Shown piece after piece: positions 49,101 to 60,235 of a DNA stretch of 64,000 nt. The notes beneath the pieces were generated by a model, which was given only the letters and a program-made list of their open reading frames with translations, was not told the origin of the DNA and searched no databases. The stretch covers positions 56,622,315-56,686,314 of the forward strand of contig NC_088781.1 in the NCBI RefSeq assembly GCF_958450345.1. Reading direction: 5' to 3'. The translations under genes were made by a program, and so were the position numbers. Each line of letters begins with the position of its first letter. Position 1 is the first letter of the stretch. This DNA is from Calliphora vicina (lineage: Eukaryota > Arthropoda > Insecta > Diptera > Calliphoridae).

Positions 49101-50489
49101 GCATTTAATAAGCAACATGGTTGGCAACATATGCCAACATTCCCCCAAACCCACATACAATCTGTTTGAATTCTCCAAAGAGGAAACAAAAATTTGCCAC
49201 AACATTTACATGCAACAAAACTATTGCCATAAACAAAGCAAAATAAAAGGGGATCAACTCTGCTGCTAAATAAATCTTTTAACTCGGTTTCTATTTGCTG
49301 AACAAAAAAAAAACGATAAATTTGTTTAAAAAATTCCAAGTTTTTTGTGGGTTCTTCTTTAAACTAAACAACTATTTGCCACAGTTGAATGATTATGGCG
49401 TTTAGGTGTGTCAATTTCTATTTTAAAGGTTGTTATCAAATACCCAGTCATGTACAAAAAATTTAAATGAAATTAATAAAATTTATTTATTTGATTTGGA
49501 ATTTTGAGAAATTTTTCAAAACATCAATACTTAGGTGACATTTCTTGCTAAATGAGAGGACTTATTTGAAATATGAAATACTATTCACAGAAAAAAAGGA
49601 ATCATAAAACTTTTATTGTGCCTTATCTTTAAATTTTTATCAATTTTATAATCTCTATATTAAATTTTTTATTTCAACAGAAAAAAGGGTTCAATCACTT
49701 TTAATCAAAACTTTGTATCTGATCTTTGACAATTTTCTGTTCTCTCTTTCCCTGACAAAACAAAAACAAACTTCTTAAGTTTCATTTAATACACATTTAT
49801 TCTTAATTTGTTTTTTTTTTAATATTTTTTTGCCATTAACTGTTTAGTTCAATGCTACAAAATAATTTCCTTCTTCTTGAGCTCTAAACTCTTATTGTCT
49901 TTCTTAAGAAGAAAATATCATTCAAGTGTTATGAACTAATCAAATGATATTAAATTTATTTGAATTATGATTTCTGTTGAAATACGAAGAATAAATGGTT
50001 GGAGGAGAAAAATAAAGAAATAAATGCAAACAAAAACAGCAAAAGTTAATCAATGAAACAAAAAAAAAACACACATAAAGGACTCATCAACATACTACTC
50101 GTACATTTAACTTAAAGATATTGAATGTCAATCTTAACTCTGGGCTGTATACAATGGGGGGGAAAGAAGAGGCCACAAATGGAAAGACAAACGTAGTAAT
50201 GATTTAAATATATAAAACACAACTCTTTATGGATGTTTTCTGTTTTGCCCCAACGATATCAGGTGTCATTATGGGCCATTATTTGAGTCATTTCGTATTA
50301 TAAACACTTCACTAGAGAAGGAATACAATGTTGAACAAAAAAATTTATATAAATATGAGATTTATTTTCCATTAAAACGAAAATTTAGCAAACATTTTAT
50401 TAAGAAAAGTAGTAAGAGTAAGACATATTGGGCAATAGCGAATCATATAGACGCTTCCATTTATTTCAGAAAGTCTGACACAATTTTTA

Positions 50490-52190
50490 AAAGAAAATGC
50501 TTATTTTGTTAAAAAGCTCTTTATTAAATCTGATATTTTTATGAAAAATCGTATTTGTGGCAAAAATTTTTTTATTTTTTGTGAAATGGATTTTAAACAG
50601 TAAAAGCCTTTTATAGTGAAAACACTGCTTCAAAGTGAAATATTTACTTAATTATTGAATATGCTTTTACATAGCAAAAGCATTTTTTATAGAAAAGCTT
50701 TTTCAAAGCAAGAGACTTTCTTATAGCAACAGCTTTTCAAAGCTTTTTTTGTTTATAGTAAAAGCCTTTTCAAAGTAAAACCATTGATTATAGAAAATTC
50801 TTTTTTAAATTAAAAGCATTTCTTATAGAAACAACTAATCCAATGTAATATATTGTTTTTGTAAAGAAATACTTTTTTTAGAAAATTAATTTTTAAGTAA
50901 AATCCTTTTTTAGAAAAAATATTTTTCATAATAAAAGCCTTTTCAAAGAAAAAGCTTTTTCTATAGAAGGAGTTTAAAAGCATTTTTTATAGAAAAAGTT
51001 TGAAATCAATTTTTATAGAAAAAGCTGTTTTAAAGTAAGAATTTTTTTAAAACAAAAACAATTTTTATAAAAAAAGCTTTTTGGTAAAAAAATTTTTTCA
51101 AGAAAATTTTTACTGAAAAAAGGTTTTAAAAGACTTTATTACAGCAACAGTTTGTTGAAGAAGCTTTTTCGAAGTAAAATTCTTTGTTTTATAGAAAACT
51201 TTATTTAAAGCAAAAGTATTTTTTGTTGAAAATGCTTTCTCAAAGTAAAAGTTTTCAAGGTAAAAGCCGTTTTTATAAAAAAAGTTTTTTTTAAATTAAA
51301 AGCATTTCTTATAGAAACAACTTATCCAATTTTGGTTAAGGAGCTTTTCCAAAGTAAGAGTTCATATAAAGAAAGTATTTTCAAAGTAAAATCCTTTTGT
51401 CGAAAAATAAGATTTTTCAACGTAAAAGCCTTTTTATAAAAAAAATTCAAAGCAGTTTTTAAAGGAAAAGTTAAAAAAAAATACAGTAAAAGCTTAAAAG
51501 TTTTTTTATAGAAAAAGCTTTTTCAAATCAAAAACTTTTTTTTAGAAAAAGCTTTTCAAAGTAAATGTTTAAAAAAAGGATTTTACTTTAAAAAAGCATC
51601 GTCTAAAGAAAGTATTTCTTTACAAAATCAATATATTACTTTGAAAACATTTTCTTAAGAAAACACTTGAAAAAGCTCCTTATCAAAAATGGATTAGTTG
51701 TTTCTATAAGAAATGCTTTTAATTTAAAAAAAAGTTTTCTATAAACAATGGTTTTACTTTGAAAAGACTTTTTCTATAAAGATAAACTTTTACATTGAGA
51801 AAGCATTTTCAGCAAAAAAAAATTAGCTTTAAGTATAAGCGTTTTGGTGAAAATTATTTTTCACGAACTTTTCTACTGAAAACAAATTTTTCAATAAAAG
51901 AAGGTACTTTTCTATTGAAAAAGTATTTTCAATTTTTTTTGCTGAAAATGCATTTTCAATGTAGAAGCCTTAATAAAAAATCCTTTTTAGTTAAACCTTT
52001 TTCTGAACATTTTGTATGAAAGATATATTTTTTTTTTTGGTGAGAAATGCTTTTTTGAGGAAAGTAAATTTCCTAAATCGCTTATTTTTGAAACAAATTA
52101 GTTTAAACAAAATCTTGTTTTTGTTAAATCCTTCATGTCTCAACAACCAGAAACCTTATTTTATGAAAAAGCTTTTATTTATAACAAATT
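50490..52190. repeat. Degenerate AAAAGCTTTT-rich repeat in a dac intron
   Basis: Words such as TATAGAAAAAGCTTTTTCAA, TCAAAGTAAAAGCC and AAAGCATTTTTTATAG recur dozens of times, with many AAGCTT palindromes. A longer block (CTTATAGAAACAACT(A/T)ATCCAAT) occurs in direct order near 50812 and 51309, and as reverse complement near 51690. Weaker sequence of the same kind lies in another dac intron at 54590-55260. Confidence 0.7.
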
Positions 52191-52204
52191 CTGTACCCTT
52201 AACA

Positions 52205-52440
52205 TTAAGTCTGTGCCGATAAGTTATGTTAAGAGGTATCCTCTCAAAGATTTCCGTCTTTTGTACAGCTCAAGTGAATCCATTTGATTGTTCCCTTTAC
52301 TATATCGGCTTAGAATTTTTTACGGACCCGGAATATATATACTTTTGAGGGTATTCGACCAATATTTCTAAACAAACGGAATGACGAAATCAATATACCC
52401 CCTATATTTATGGTAGTGGGTACAAAAAGACTTATTAAGA
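52205..52440 (+). mobile_element. mini-me-like tail fragment in a dac intron
   Basis: The stretch contains ACCCGGAATATATATACTTT, AAACAAACGGAATGACGAAA and AATATACCCCCTATATTTAT, corresponding to the tail of the element at 31380-31490. The head and the GACA tract are missing. Confidence 0.55.
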
Positions 52441-53011
52441 AAAAACAAAATAATACAAAAATATACAAAATTTTAATCACAGTTCAACACAAATACAATT
52501 TCAAAGATTTATATTGCAACAACAGATATTCAATGTAGGTGATTTGAAAATTAAAGTCTCTCCACTCAATTAACTTATGCAATTGCAACTTACTAACATT
52601 TAATTTGATAATAGCTAAGCCGTCGCTGAAACCTAACAGAAGCTTAGTCATGTGCTAAACAACACAAAAAAAGAAACCAAACGATTGTTAAATTTGTTTT
52701 ACCAACTAAAACCAAATCCCTTGTTAGGTCACACTTATCACACCACCAATCCTAACAACTGCTGTTAAAATGTTAATTTCTTTTTCGCATTACTCCTACA
52801 ACAAAAACACAATTGAAAATCAAAAAACCCTTTAGGTCATACTTTGTGGTCATTTGTTAATTTAAATGACTGATCAAGCTATTTTGATCTTAAAAACGTG
52901 TCGGTAGTTTCTCCATAGCATAACTCTCCTTTTGTTTTCTTTTAAAACACAGTCAATTGTTTAAATAACAAAAAATAAATTGAAATGCAAATAAAGTCTT
53001 TTTGAACTTAC

Positions 53012-53095
53012 CTCTTAACTTCCGCTCATCAACTAATTGCCTTTCTAATGAGTCTTTAACTTCACGTTCGCGTAAAACATCCATTTTTAATTCAG
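53012..53095 (-). CDS. dac: dac coding exon 6 of window (84-nt DachBox-C core)
   Basis: A small exon of 84 nt, not obvious as an open frame on its own. The acceptor is TTTCATTAG|CTGAAT and the donor TTAAGAG|GTAAG. With the flanking bases it encodes AELKMDVLREREVKDSLERQ and LVDERKLR. This is the centre of the DachBox-C coiled coil (ELKMDFLRERE-type in vertebrate DACH). Both borders are phase 1, so the exon is frame-neutral, and its 28 codons equal four heptads. Confidence 0.95.
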
Positions 53096-53212
53096 CTAAT
53101 GAAACAAACAAATATAAAAAAACAATACAACAGAGAAAGTTAGTAAAAAAACAAAGAAAAAGTCACAACAAATAAATACTTTTAAGATAAAAAATCTAGC
53201 AATCAAACTTAC

Positions 53213-53722
53213 CTTTTTCATAACTTAAGGCCCGTTCCTGTTGACGGGCATTATCAGCCGCCACTTTCAAAAGACTTTGTATATTTCGCAGCAAAGTCTC
53301 GGTGGAAGAGGGTACACCAGGATCCATGGCTAGAGGGCCAAGGGTAAGACCTCCCGCTGCTAAGGCGGCAGCCGCTGTGGAGGCATCACTTGCCGCCAAT
53401 AAAGCTTCGTTGGGTGTTAGAGCACCAGCACTGACTGCGACTGGTAACGAAGGGCCATTAGCAGCGGCTGCTGCCGCTGCCAGTGTGGAGTAATTTAAAG
53501 CACGTTGATGTTGCAGAGCAGCCACTGCTGCATTGTGTGAGGGTGAACCATGTTGCAAAGCTGGATGAGTGGGATCATGATCGCTTAAGACATTCACGGA
53601 GACACGATCTACCGCACCCACCAGCGCGGCATTGTGATGGGGCATGTTGTGGGGCATATTATGGGCGCGCTGGAGACGTTGTGAGGCAGGAGAATTATTA
53701 TCGCGTTCAACATCACTTAAAT
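53213..53722 (-). CDS. dac: dac coding exon 5 of window (alanine-rich linker, start of DachBox-C)
   Basis: The acceptor is TTTTCCCTCAG|ATTTAAG and the donor GAAAAAG|GTAAG, 510 nt (170 codons), phase 1 at both ends. It starts DLSDVERDNNSPASQRLQRA, continues with His/Ala-rich low-complexity sequence (runs of up to seven Ala) and ends ETLLRNIQSLLKVAADNARQ followed by QERALSYEK. That is the beginning of DachBox-C, matching the vertebrate DACH segment ETLL-NIQ-LLKVA-DNAR. Confidence 0.95.
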
Positions 53723-53861
53723 CTGAGGGAAAATCAAAAATAAAACAAACAAATTGGGAATATTGTTAAATAAAATCCTTCTAAGTTGCTAAAGAATAAA
53801 TAATGCAATTAAAAGCTGTTTCTTTCATTATTATTTTTTTACAATTTAAAACCTTTCTTAC

Positions 53862-54134
53862 CTTCATCATCTTTGCCCATTCTTTCATCCACTTCCGACA
53901 CATTGTCATCACTTAGGTTTTCAATATCCTCATCTTCATCCATATTTGTGACATTGCCACCACCAATTTCACCAACACTACGACCACTGGCCCGTTCTAT
54001 GCTGTCGTCGCGGACTGAGTGGGCTGGGGAATGCATATCACTACGTTCGCTACGCTCATCACAATTGCTACCCTGATCGGTATTACCTCCCGATTTGGAA
54101 AGATTTAACACAGGACTTTGACGATTGGGGGAAC
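53862..54134 (-). CDS. dac: dac coding exon 4 of window (acidic/serine linker)
   Basis: The acceptor is CATTAACCAG|GTTCCC and the donor GATGAAG|GTAAG, 273 nt (91 codons), phase 1 at both ends. It encodes SPNRQSPVLNLSKSGG, then a Ser/Arg/Asp-rich part (ERSERSDMHSPAHSVRDDS) and an acidic segment MDEDEDIENLSDDNVSEVDE. Such acidic, serine-rich segments are common in disordered parts of co-regulators; casein-kinase-type sites are likely but unproven. Confidence 0.93.
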
Positions 54135-54378
54135 CTGGTTAATGAAAATAGAGAAAAATTAAATCAAATATTAATTTAAAGGAATGAATGAATGATACAA
54201 TAATTCGTTATAGAAGCATATCTGTTTAGAAATTTAGGGTGTAATTAAGTGAAATTATCGAAATATTCTTCGCGAATGTAATTTCCTTTTGTTTTTCGGA
54301 GGAAATTACACTCTGTTCAAAACTAATTTTTCGTTAATTGTCTCATCGTCTTGGCTTTTATTTAGTTATCATACTTAC

Positions 54379-54479
54379 AGTTACGTGAACTTAAATCACG
54401 TGGTTTTTGTTCACCACCAATTATGCCGCCTCCAACTCCACCCATTTGTTGACGTTCGTCGGTACGCTCCTCTCGAAGT
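54379..54479 (-). CDS. dac: dac coding exon 3 of window
   Basis: A 101-nt exon. The acceptor is CTATTGCAG|ACTTCG and the donor CGTAACT|GTAAGT. It encodes LREERTDERQQMGGVGGGII and GGEQKPRDLSSRN. It completes the Arg codon of exon 2 (AG|A) and ends in phase 1 (T|GT, Cys). It is the only exon, together with exon 2, whose length is not a multiple of three. The pair sums to 378 nt, a multiple of three. Confidence 0.92.
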
Positions 54480-54559
54480 CTGCAATAGAGAATAATAAAG
54501 TTTTTTTCATGAAAATATGTTAGGAAACAGAAAAGCTTTAAAGAATTAATATGTGGAAA

Positions 54560-55260
54560 AATTAAAAAAAATAATTAAACCCAAGGGTAGGGTGCAGATG
54601 AAAGCTTTCGTCCCTAAAGCTTTTTTAACTTTGAATATTTGTATTGTTGGAAGTGTTTTGAAACATTTACAGTTTTAAGACTTCTAAGCTTAAACATGTT
54701 TTATTTCTTAAAATTGTAAGATTGGTCTTAATTATTGGAAAACAAAGTAAGTTTTATGTTAAAATCTTGTATGAAAATAAGCATTTTTAAAGTTCTTTCT
54801 GAGTGCTTTTCAAACTTTTACAGTTGAGCTTTCTTAACTTAAACATGCCAGAAAGGGTTTCTTGAAAAGCTACATCTTAAAAGCTTTTACGAAAATACAA
54901 ATCTCTTTAACACGTCCCCGCAAAAATGTAATATTAGGCTTAGGTTTTTGGAAAAACGTCAAAAGCATTCCAAAGTGAAACTTTTGATGAACTTTTTTGA
55001 TATAAAAAGTTTAAAGTTAAAATCATGTTTGAAAATACGATATTTTAAAGTTCTTTTCAATCCGTTGTAGTAAAATTTTTCAAGCTTAAACTTGTTAGAA
55101 AAAGTTTCATAAAAAGCTTTTATAATAATAAAAATGTCTTCAATAGGTCTCTGCAAATTTGTTGGATTGGGCTTAATTTTTCTTTAAAAAATTCATGAGC
55201 TTTTTAAAATTTTAAATATTTTGAATGTATGGAGAAGTTTAGCGAGCTTTTTACTATTAG
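54560..55260. other. dac intron with degenerate AAAGCTTTT words
   Basis: Two roughly 300-bp stretches share the order AAACTTTTACAG, AAGCTTAAACATG(T/C), AAAGCTTTT(A/T) and GTAATATTAGGCTTA-like words, suggesting an old tandem duplication. There is no coding signal. Confidence 0.45.
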
Positions 55261-55283
55261 GATTTTTATGCTTGTGGACTTAC

Positions 55284-55560
55284 CTCTCCAAATGCTTAAC
55301 AATATCCTCATAGGCTGCCCGACAATTCTCCCATATACCGGATCTGGCTAAAGCATCCATATTTGCAGCCGACATGCCACTTTGAGCGGCGGCCTTTAGC
55401 ATTTGACTGTCAGGCCGGGCATGAAGACCATGTGGAGGCATACCGGGTGACATTAGAGCAGAACCGGGATGATGATTCATTTGCATAAATGCCATGTGAT
55501 TAATAGGCGGGGGATTATAGCCATTGGCTAATAAAGGAGACTTTTCCAAGCGGTTCATAT
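55284..55560 (-). CDS. dac: dac coding exon 2 of window
   Basis: The acceptor is TTCTTTTCAG|ATATGAAC and the donor GGAGAG|GTAAG. It joins to the preceding exon as G|AT (Asp) and ends in phase 2 (AG|). It encodes MNRLEKSPLLANGYN, a Met/His/Pro-rich stretch (NHMAFMQMNHHPGSALMSPG) and the strongly conserved ANMDALARSGIWENCRAAYE followed by DIVKHLE. An ATG sits two bases into the exon, but it is internal to the long frame and not a likely start. Confidence 0.95.
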
Positions 55561-58500
55561 CTGAAAAGAATATAAAATAAAAGAAAGGGATTTAAAATAA
55601 AAGCTAGAAAAATATATTAAAATAAATTCTAAATAAAGTACAACTTTTTTAGAAATTTTAAAGAAAATATTTTCATATTTAAGAATCTTTTAACTGTGTT
55701 TTGTTCACTTGTTTGTAGGTATGCAAACAATTTTGTGAACATATTTCTACAATGTTTCTTAAGAATATAGAATTTTAAGCACAAAATAATTGCAGGTCTT
55801 AAGACCAAAACAAAAAAATAACTACAAGACAGACCCTAATAAAAAATTAAAGAAAAAAACTGTAGATTTCCCTGATATGTTTGTAATATTTATAATAATT
55901 TTCATAATAAGAAACATTCTCAATTGGCAATTGCCCACCTGTATTATGCCAAAAGCATACAGCTCAGTAAGGGTAATCACTTTCCCAGCAGTTCTAGGAG
56001 ACTGTCCCGAACTAGTGATTTTAACTATCATTTACATAAGTAGCTACGTGACTAGTTATTGATCCCTTTTGATTACAATGAGACTGTCTGATGGTCCAAT
56101 GGCATTGGATTCACATACCGGTGACATATAGTCAGTTTCTTACTAGCTACCTAGCTGGTTATTTGATTAGCTACAAAACTTGTAAACAATCCATCCTCCG
56201 ACCACTTTCCAATAGGTTACTTTTGGTGGGTCAAATAACTACTTTCTATGGTGCAGTACAAAATAAATGTTTAAAGTGACTGCATTCTAGATTACTTAGA
56301 GACACTTTAGTGACAATTGACTTCAATCTAGATTACCTGGGATGAATAAAGTAACTTCTATCTGCCCTGCAAAGAGCATATACGTGTCAAATGACTCAAA
56401 TTATATCAATTGGAGTCAGACAAGTTATCAGGCATTAGTGACAATTACTGTCTAAAAGGGATTGGGACGTTGGCTACTTGCTTAACTGCTGGGTTACACA
56501 TGCAAGTCCATACATTCAAACAAAAATTGTTTATACTAGATTTTTTACTTTTTTGTTAAAACATTTTTTGTTTTTAGTCTAATACATGTCTGCGTTTTTT
56601 GTTTGTGTAGATGCCATTCATTTTCAGCCATATTATTATGGCCAACTTTTTTTTGCTGCTGTCACTGTTTTTCCCTCACACAAACACGAACACACCTTTA
56701 CAAAAATATTTGTCACATTTTTGTTTTTGTAATTTTAAATTTTTATTTAAAATACTGAACGAACGAAAAATAAAAACCCCAGCAACTATTTTGTTGACAT
56801 TTTTGTTAATTTCAGGGTTATTTCAACCATTTCCATTTCCCCCTTTAGTACGTCCGTCCTGAATATGCGTGTTTTATCATTTAGTACGTCACTGCTGAGA
56901 GTACAATTGTAAATTCCCAGCACATTTTCGTTATTGTTTTCATTTCACTTTTTTCGTTTTTTTTGTTTTTGCACCGGGGTCGTTACTGTAAAACCACAAA
57001 AATATGGTTGAATAGTTTTGAGCAAATTATTTTTATCTGGTTTAAAAATAATATTACAACAAAAACAAAAAAAATATTGTGGTAATTGCATTTTAACATT
57101 TTTAATTTGTTTCGGTTTTTGTTTAAAGTGGGAGGTCTCAAAACGATTTGGTGAAAAAATTAAATAATTAATTAAGGAAAACAGTTTAATAGTGATTAGA
57201 GAAACTAAAAAAAGTTTTAAAAAAAATTTAAAACTTTGTTAATCACTAATTTCTATATATTTTTCTATCTCGCCTTACACTTTCGCCTGCAACTAATTTC
57301 TCAGCCAACAACCACTTATTGACATTTAAATGCCTATGACTTTAAATTTAGCAAAATATATTACTTGAGGCCTTTTACAATTCAAACACATCAATTTAAA
57401 GCCTCTATTGTTTTGGCAAATGGTTTACAATCATCATTTCAGAAACTGCCTCAAAGTTATAAATATCAAAATACCAACAAAAGCACTACAATCATTATCT
57501 TAAGACTTCCTTTTTGGAGAAATAAAACAAATCGCCATAAAATTAAACAAGTTTCAATTCCTACAATCCCATGTATTGAATTCATTCAAACAAATCTTAA
57601 GCAATGTTGCAATGTTTAGTGGTAGGAAGATTTGAAATGTAGATGAAAATGATGATGATGGTTGCAACTTGCAAGTTACACAAGTTATTTGCAACCATAA
57701 CCTACAATTGTCGTAAACAACAATACAAAACAAATCAAATTGTTCAACATTTCATTATTGTTCTCATTTTCACTGTTTCTTTTTTCTTTTAGCAGCAGCA
57801 TCGTGTCTTTGCCAACTGCAGCACGATTTCTTTATTTCTCTAAGGTTTAACAATCAAAATATTCCTGTTTTCATTTTCTTTGTTGCAATTCATATGTTTG
57901 TATGAATCCCCGGTTCAATCACTGTTTCTTGAGCATTAAACCCCCGAATTATGGTTATATTTCATTGTGTTTAGCAGTTTTAAACGTTTTGAAAAGAAAA
58001 ATATTGAAAACAGTCCACCATTATCGATTGCTATGAAATGTATAAAGAATGTTGAAGAATCTTTTTTTTTCAGTACAATACCATGTGTACATATTTGTTG
58101 TCTGATTGTATGTCTGTCCGTCAATCTCACTCACTGACTTGATAATGGTTGTATTGTAATTTGAAATAATTTCATTTTCTTTTTGTTTCTTATGATTATT
58201 GGTTTACGAATGTTTAATTCTTAGTAGCTGTTTGTGTCTGTTTCTTGAGAACAGCTAAAAATCCATGATGATTTGTTAAATATATGGCCAGTAGTTGTAG
58301 AATTTTTCTAAAAAACCTTTTGGCAACAATGTAAAAACCTGTGTGGTTTTCTGGGTTAATACACTTTTTTTGTATAGAATAGTACATTAGGTTGGCAGCA
58401 TCAAAAGAATTTTATAAACCAATAATATTTATAGCAAACCGACCATTTTTGTGGGAACTTGTGGATATTCGTTTTAAATTCTTAATATACAATGATAGCT

Positions 58501-59469
58501 TGTCTGGATATAGAAGGGGCCTTCAGCAAGACAACGGGCTCAGGAGGTCCTAAATGTTGATATATATATGAGCAGTTGAATTGGATATTGGGATGCCAAA
58601 TGGAACTGGAATTTACTAATTCCAGGACTCGGTAAAATTTTGATTTGCATCCCTAATAAGAACCCGAGGATGCACACCGCAATCATAATGTCCAGTATTG
58701 ACTTACGAAATTTCTTGTGGATCCACTGTATAGAATTAAGAGATTTGCATTGTTCGAGATAACTGATGCTCTGCATACTAGTGTTTCAGCGTAATTCCTC
58801 TGTATGCTCTCCTCGTTTTTGTATGACTGTAGAGGTCTAGAACATTACTTCCCACGCTCTTAAATCAAACATTTGACTATAGAGGATGCCCACCCCGATA
58901 ATATGTCCAGCATTGACTTACGAATCTCTATTTTTGTGGACCTCAACTAAAAGGAAATACCATGGGGATCAACTGTATAGAATTCAGAGATTTGTATTGA
59001 TCGAGATAACTGATGCTCTGCATACTAGTCTTTTAGGGTAATTCAAATAAACCTTTACTAAATGGCTGTAACCACCTAGAGTACGCTGAGACCATTTTGA
59101 TGCTGAAGATCTAGAACATATCAACAGACAAGGATCTTGTTTATGCTTCCCACGCTCTTAAGTCAAACATCTGACTACATAACGCTTCAAAGTTATTATT
59201 CTTTCCAAACGAGAAGACTATGTGGACTAGGATGAAAGTTCTCAATACGGCTTGGCGATGGAAAGGAATATTTGGAGTAGGCAACTTCTTCAAATTTCAG
59301 GCAACACTTTAAGCTTATACTACTTATACTACGTCTTCTAACATAGTCAAACATTGCAAGGAAGGCTTGGAAATCAATCTGACATAACCCTGACTTGGGT
59401 CCATCTGCGGTCATGATCTGAACGTTGATCTGCTAGTTGGTGTTGTAGCAGCGTGAACAATTTTACAAT
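55561..59469 (-). other. dac large intron, proximal part, nothing recognised
   Basis: Non-coding DNA between dac exons. A repeated phrase around GATAACTGATGCTCTGCATACTAGT occurs at about 58758 and 59004, showing a local duplication of about 246 bp. The minus frame at 59196-59414 (72 codons) is unidentified and may belong to the neighbouring LINE or be chance. Confidence 0.45.
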
Positions 59470-60235
59470 ATTTAATCTGGGGGTTCTGCAATATCAAGTC
59501 CAAGAAATTGTGCTACTTCTGCTGGATGAATCCATAAATCTACTGGACGTAGTAAATTAGGGCTGGCTGGACAGTTGAAAATGTGGAGGGTATCATGAGG
59601 ACCCTGACCACATGCTGGGCATAAGTTGCTCCATCCTGATCTTAGTTGTGCCAGGACGACTCTTGTTTTCCGCGGCAGAATCTTCTCGGCGTCTGCTATC
59701 GGTGGTGGGCGACCTCCAAGTACGACATTCATACGGTATCCTGCTACCGCGGAATTGATGGCGTCTCTACGAATGTCATTCAAAGCTGTCATATACGAAC
59801 TGCGATCCAATGGATCCTGCACATACTTCTGTATGCTGTCCTCGTATTTTCTAAGGTCCTTTCTGACATGCCTCGGAGGATACACCAACTGTGTGTTGTT
59901 GAAGTTTGGATGACTCCTCCGGTGACATCCCAGAAGGAACTGTTGCGTCAGCATGACGTTATGTTCCTTGACCGATAGAACCTTAGTTTCCTTGTGAAGG
60001 TGGTGCTCGGAGGTTACATTTTTACAGCATTGAATATTTCTCCACTGAGTATCACTTAACGAAGGCGACCACACTGGAGCAGCATAGTTAACCACTGACC
60101 GGCCAATCGTATTGTATGTCGTCAGTGTCGTGTGCTGAGGAGGTAAAAAGGCTATCAAAAGTGACACCCAAGATTTTCAGTGGTTCATTGTCGGATTTTG
60201 AACGCCGTCGACCATGATGTCTAAGTTGAGTTTTA
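59470..60235 (-). mobile_element. LINE ORF2 C-terminal fragment in dac intron
   Basis: The minus-strand open frame (stop near 59472) reads VNYAAPVWSPSLSDTQWRNI, HHLHKETKVLSVKEHNVMLT, YPPRHVRKDLRKYEDSIQKY, LGGRPPPIADAEKILPRKTR, LCPACGQGPHDTLHIFNCPA and LWIHPAEVAQFLGL. This is the region downstream of the reverse transcriptase in a very common dipteran non-LTR retrotransposon. Internal deletions are apparent after QCCKN (a jump to SEHHLH) and after RSGW. The C-P-A-C-G / H / C pattern is the terminal zinc knuckle. Upstream, VDGVQNPTMNH is in another frame. The sequence after the stop, CGCTGCTACAACACC, looks like the 3' UTR. It is a dead fragment inserted in the same orientation as dac. Confidence 0.85.

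Noticed and set aside
55558..55560. ATG near the start of dac exon 2 as a translation start
   Set aside because: It is preceded by a good acceptor and joins in frame to the exon encoding PGRPPKR, so it is internal.
59196..59414. 72-codon minus-strand frame beside the LINE fragment
   Set aside because: No recognisable domain; it lies past the LINE stop codon and in a duplicated intron stretch, so coding is not supported.
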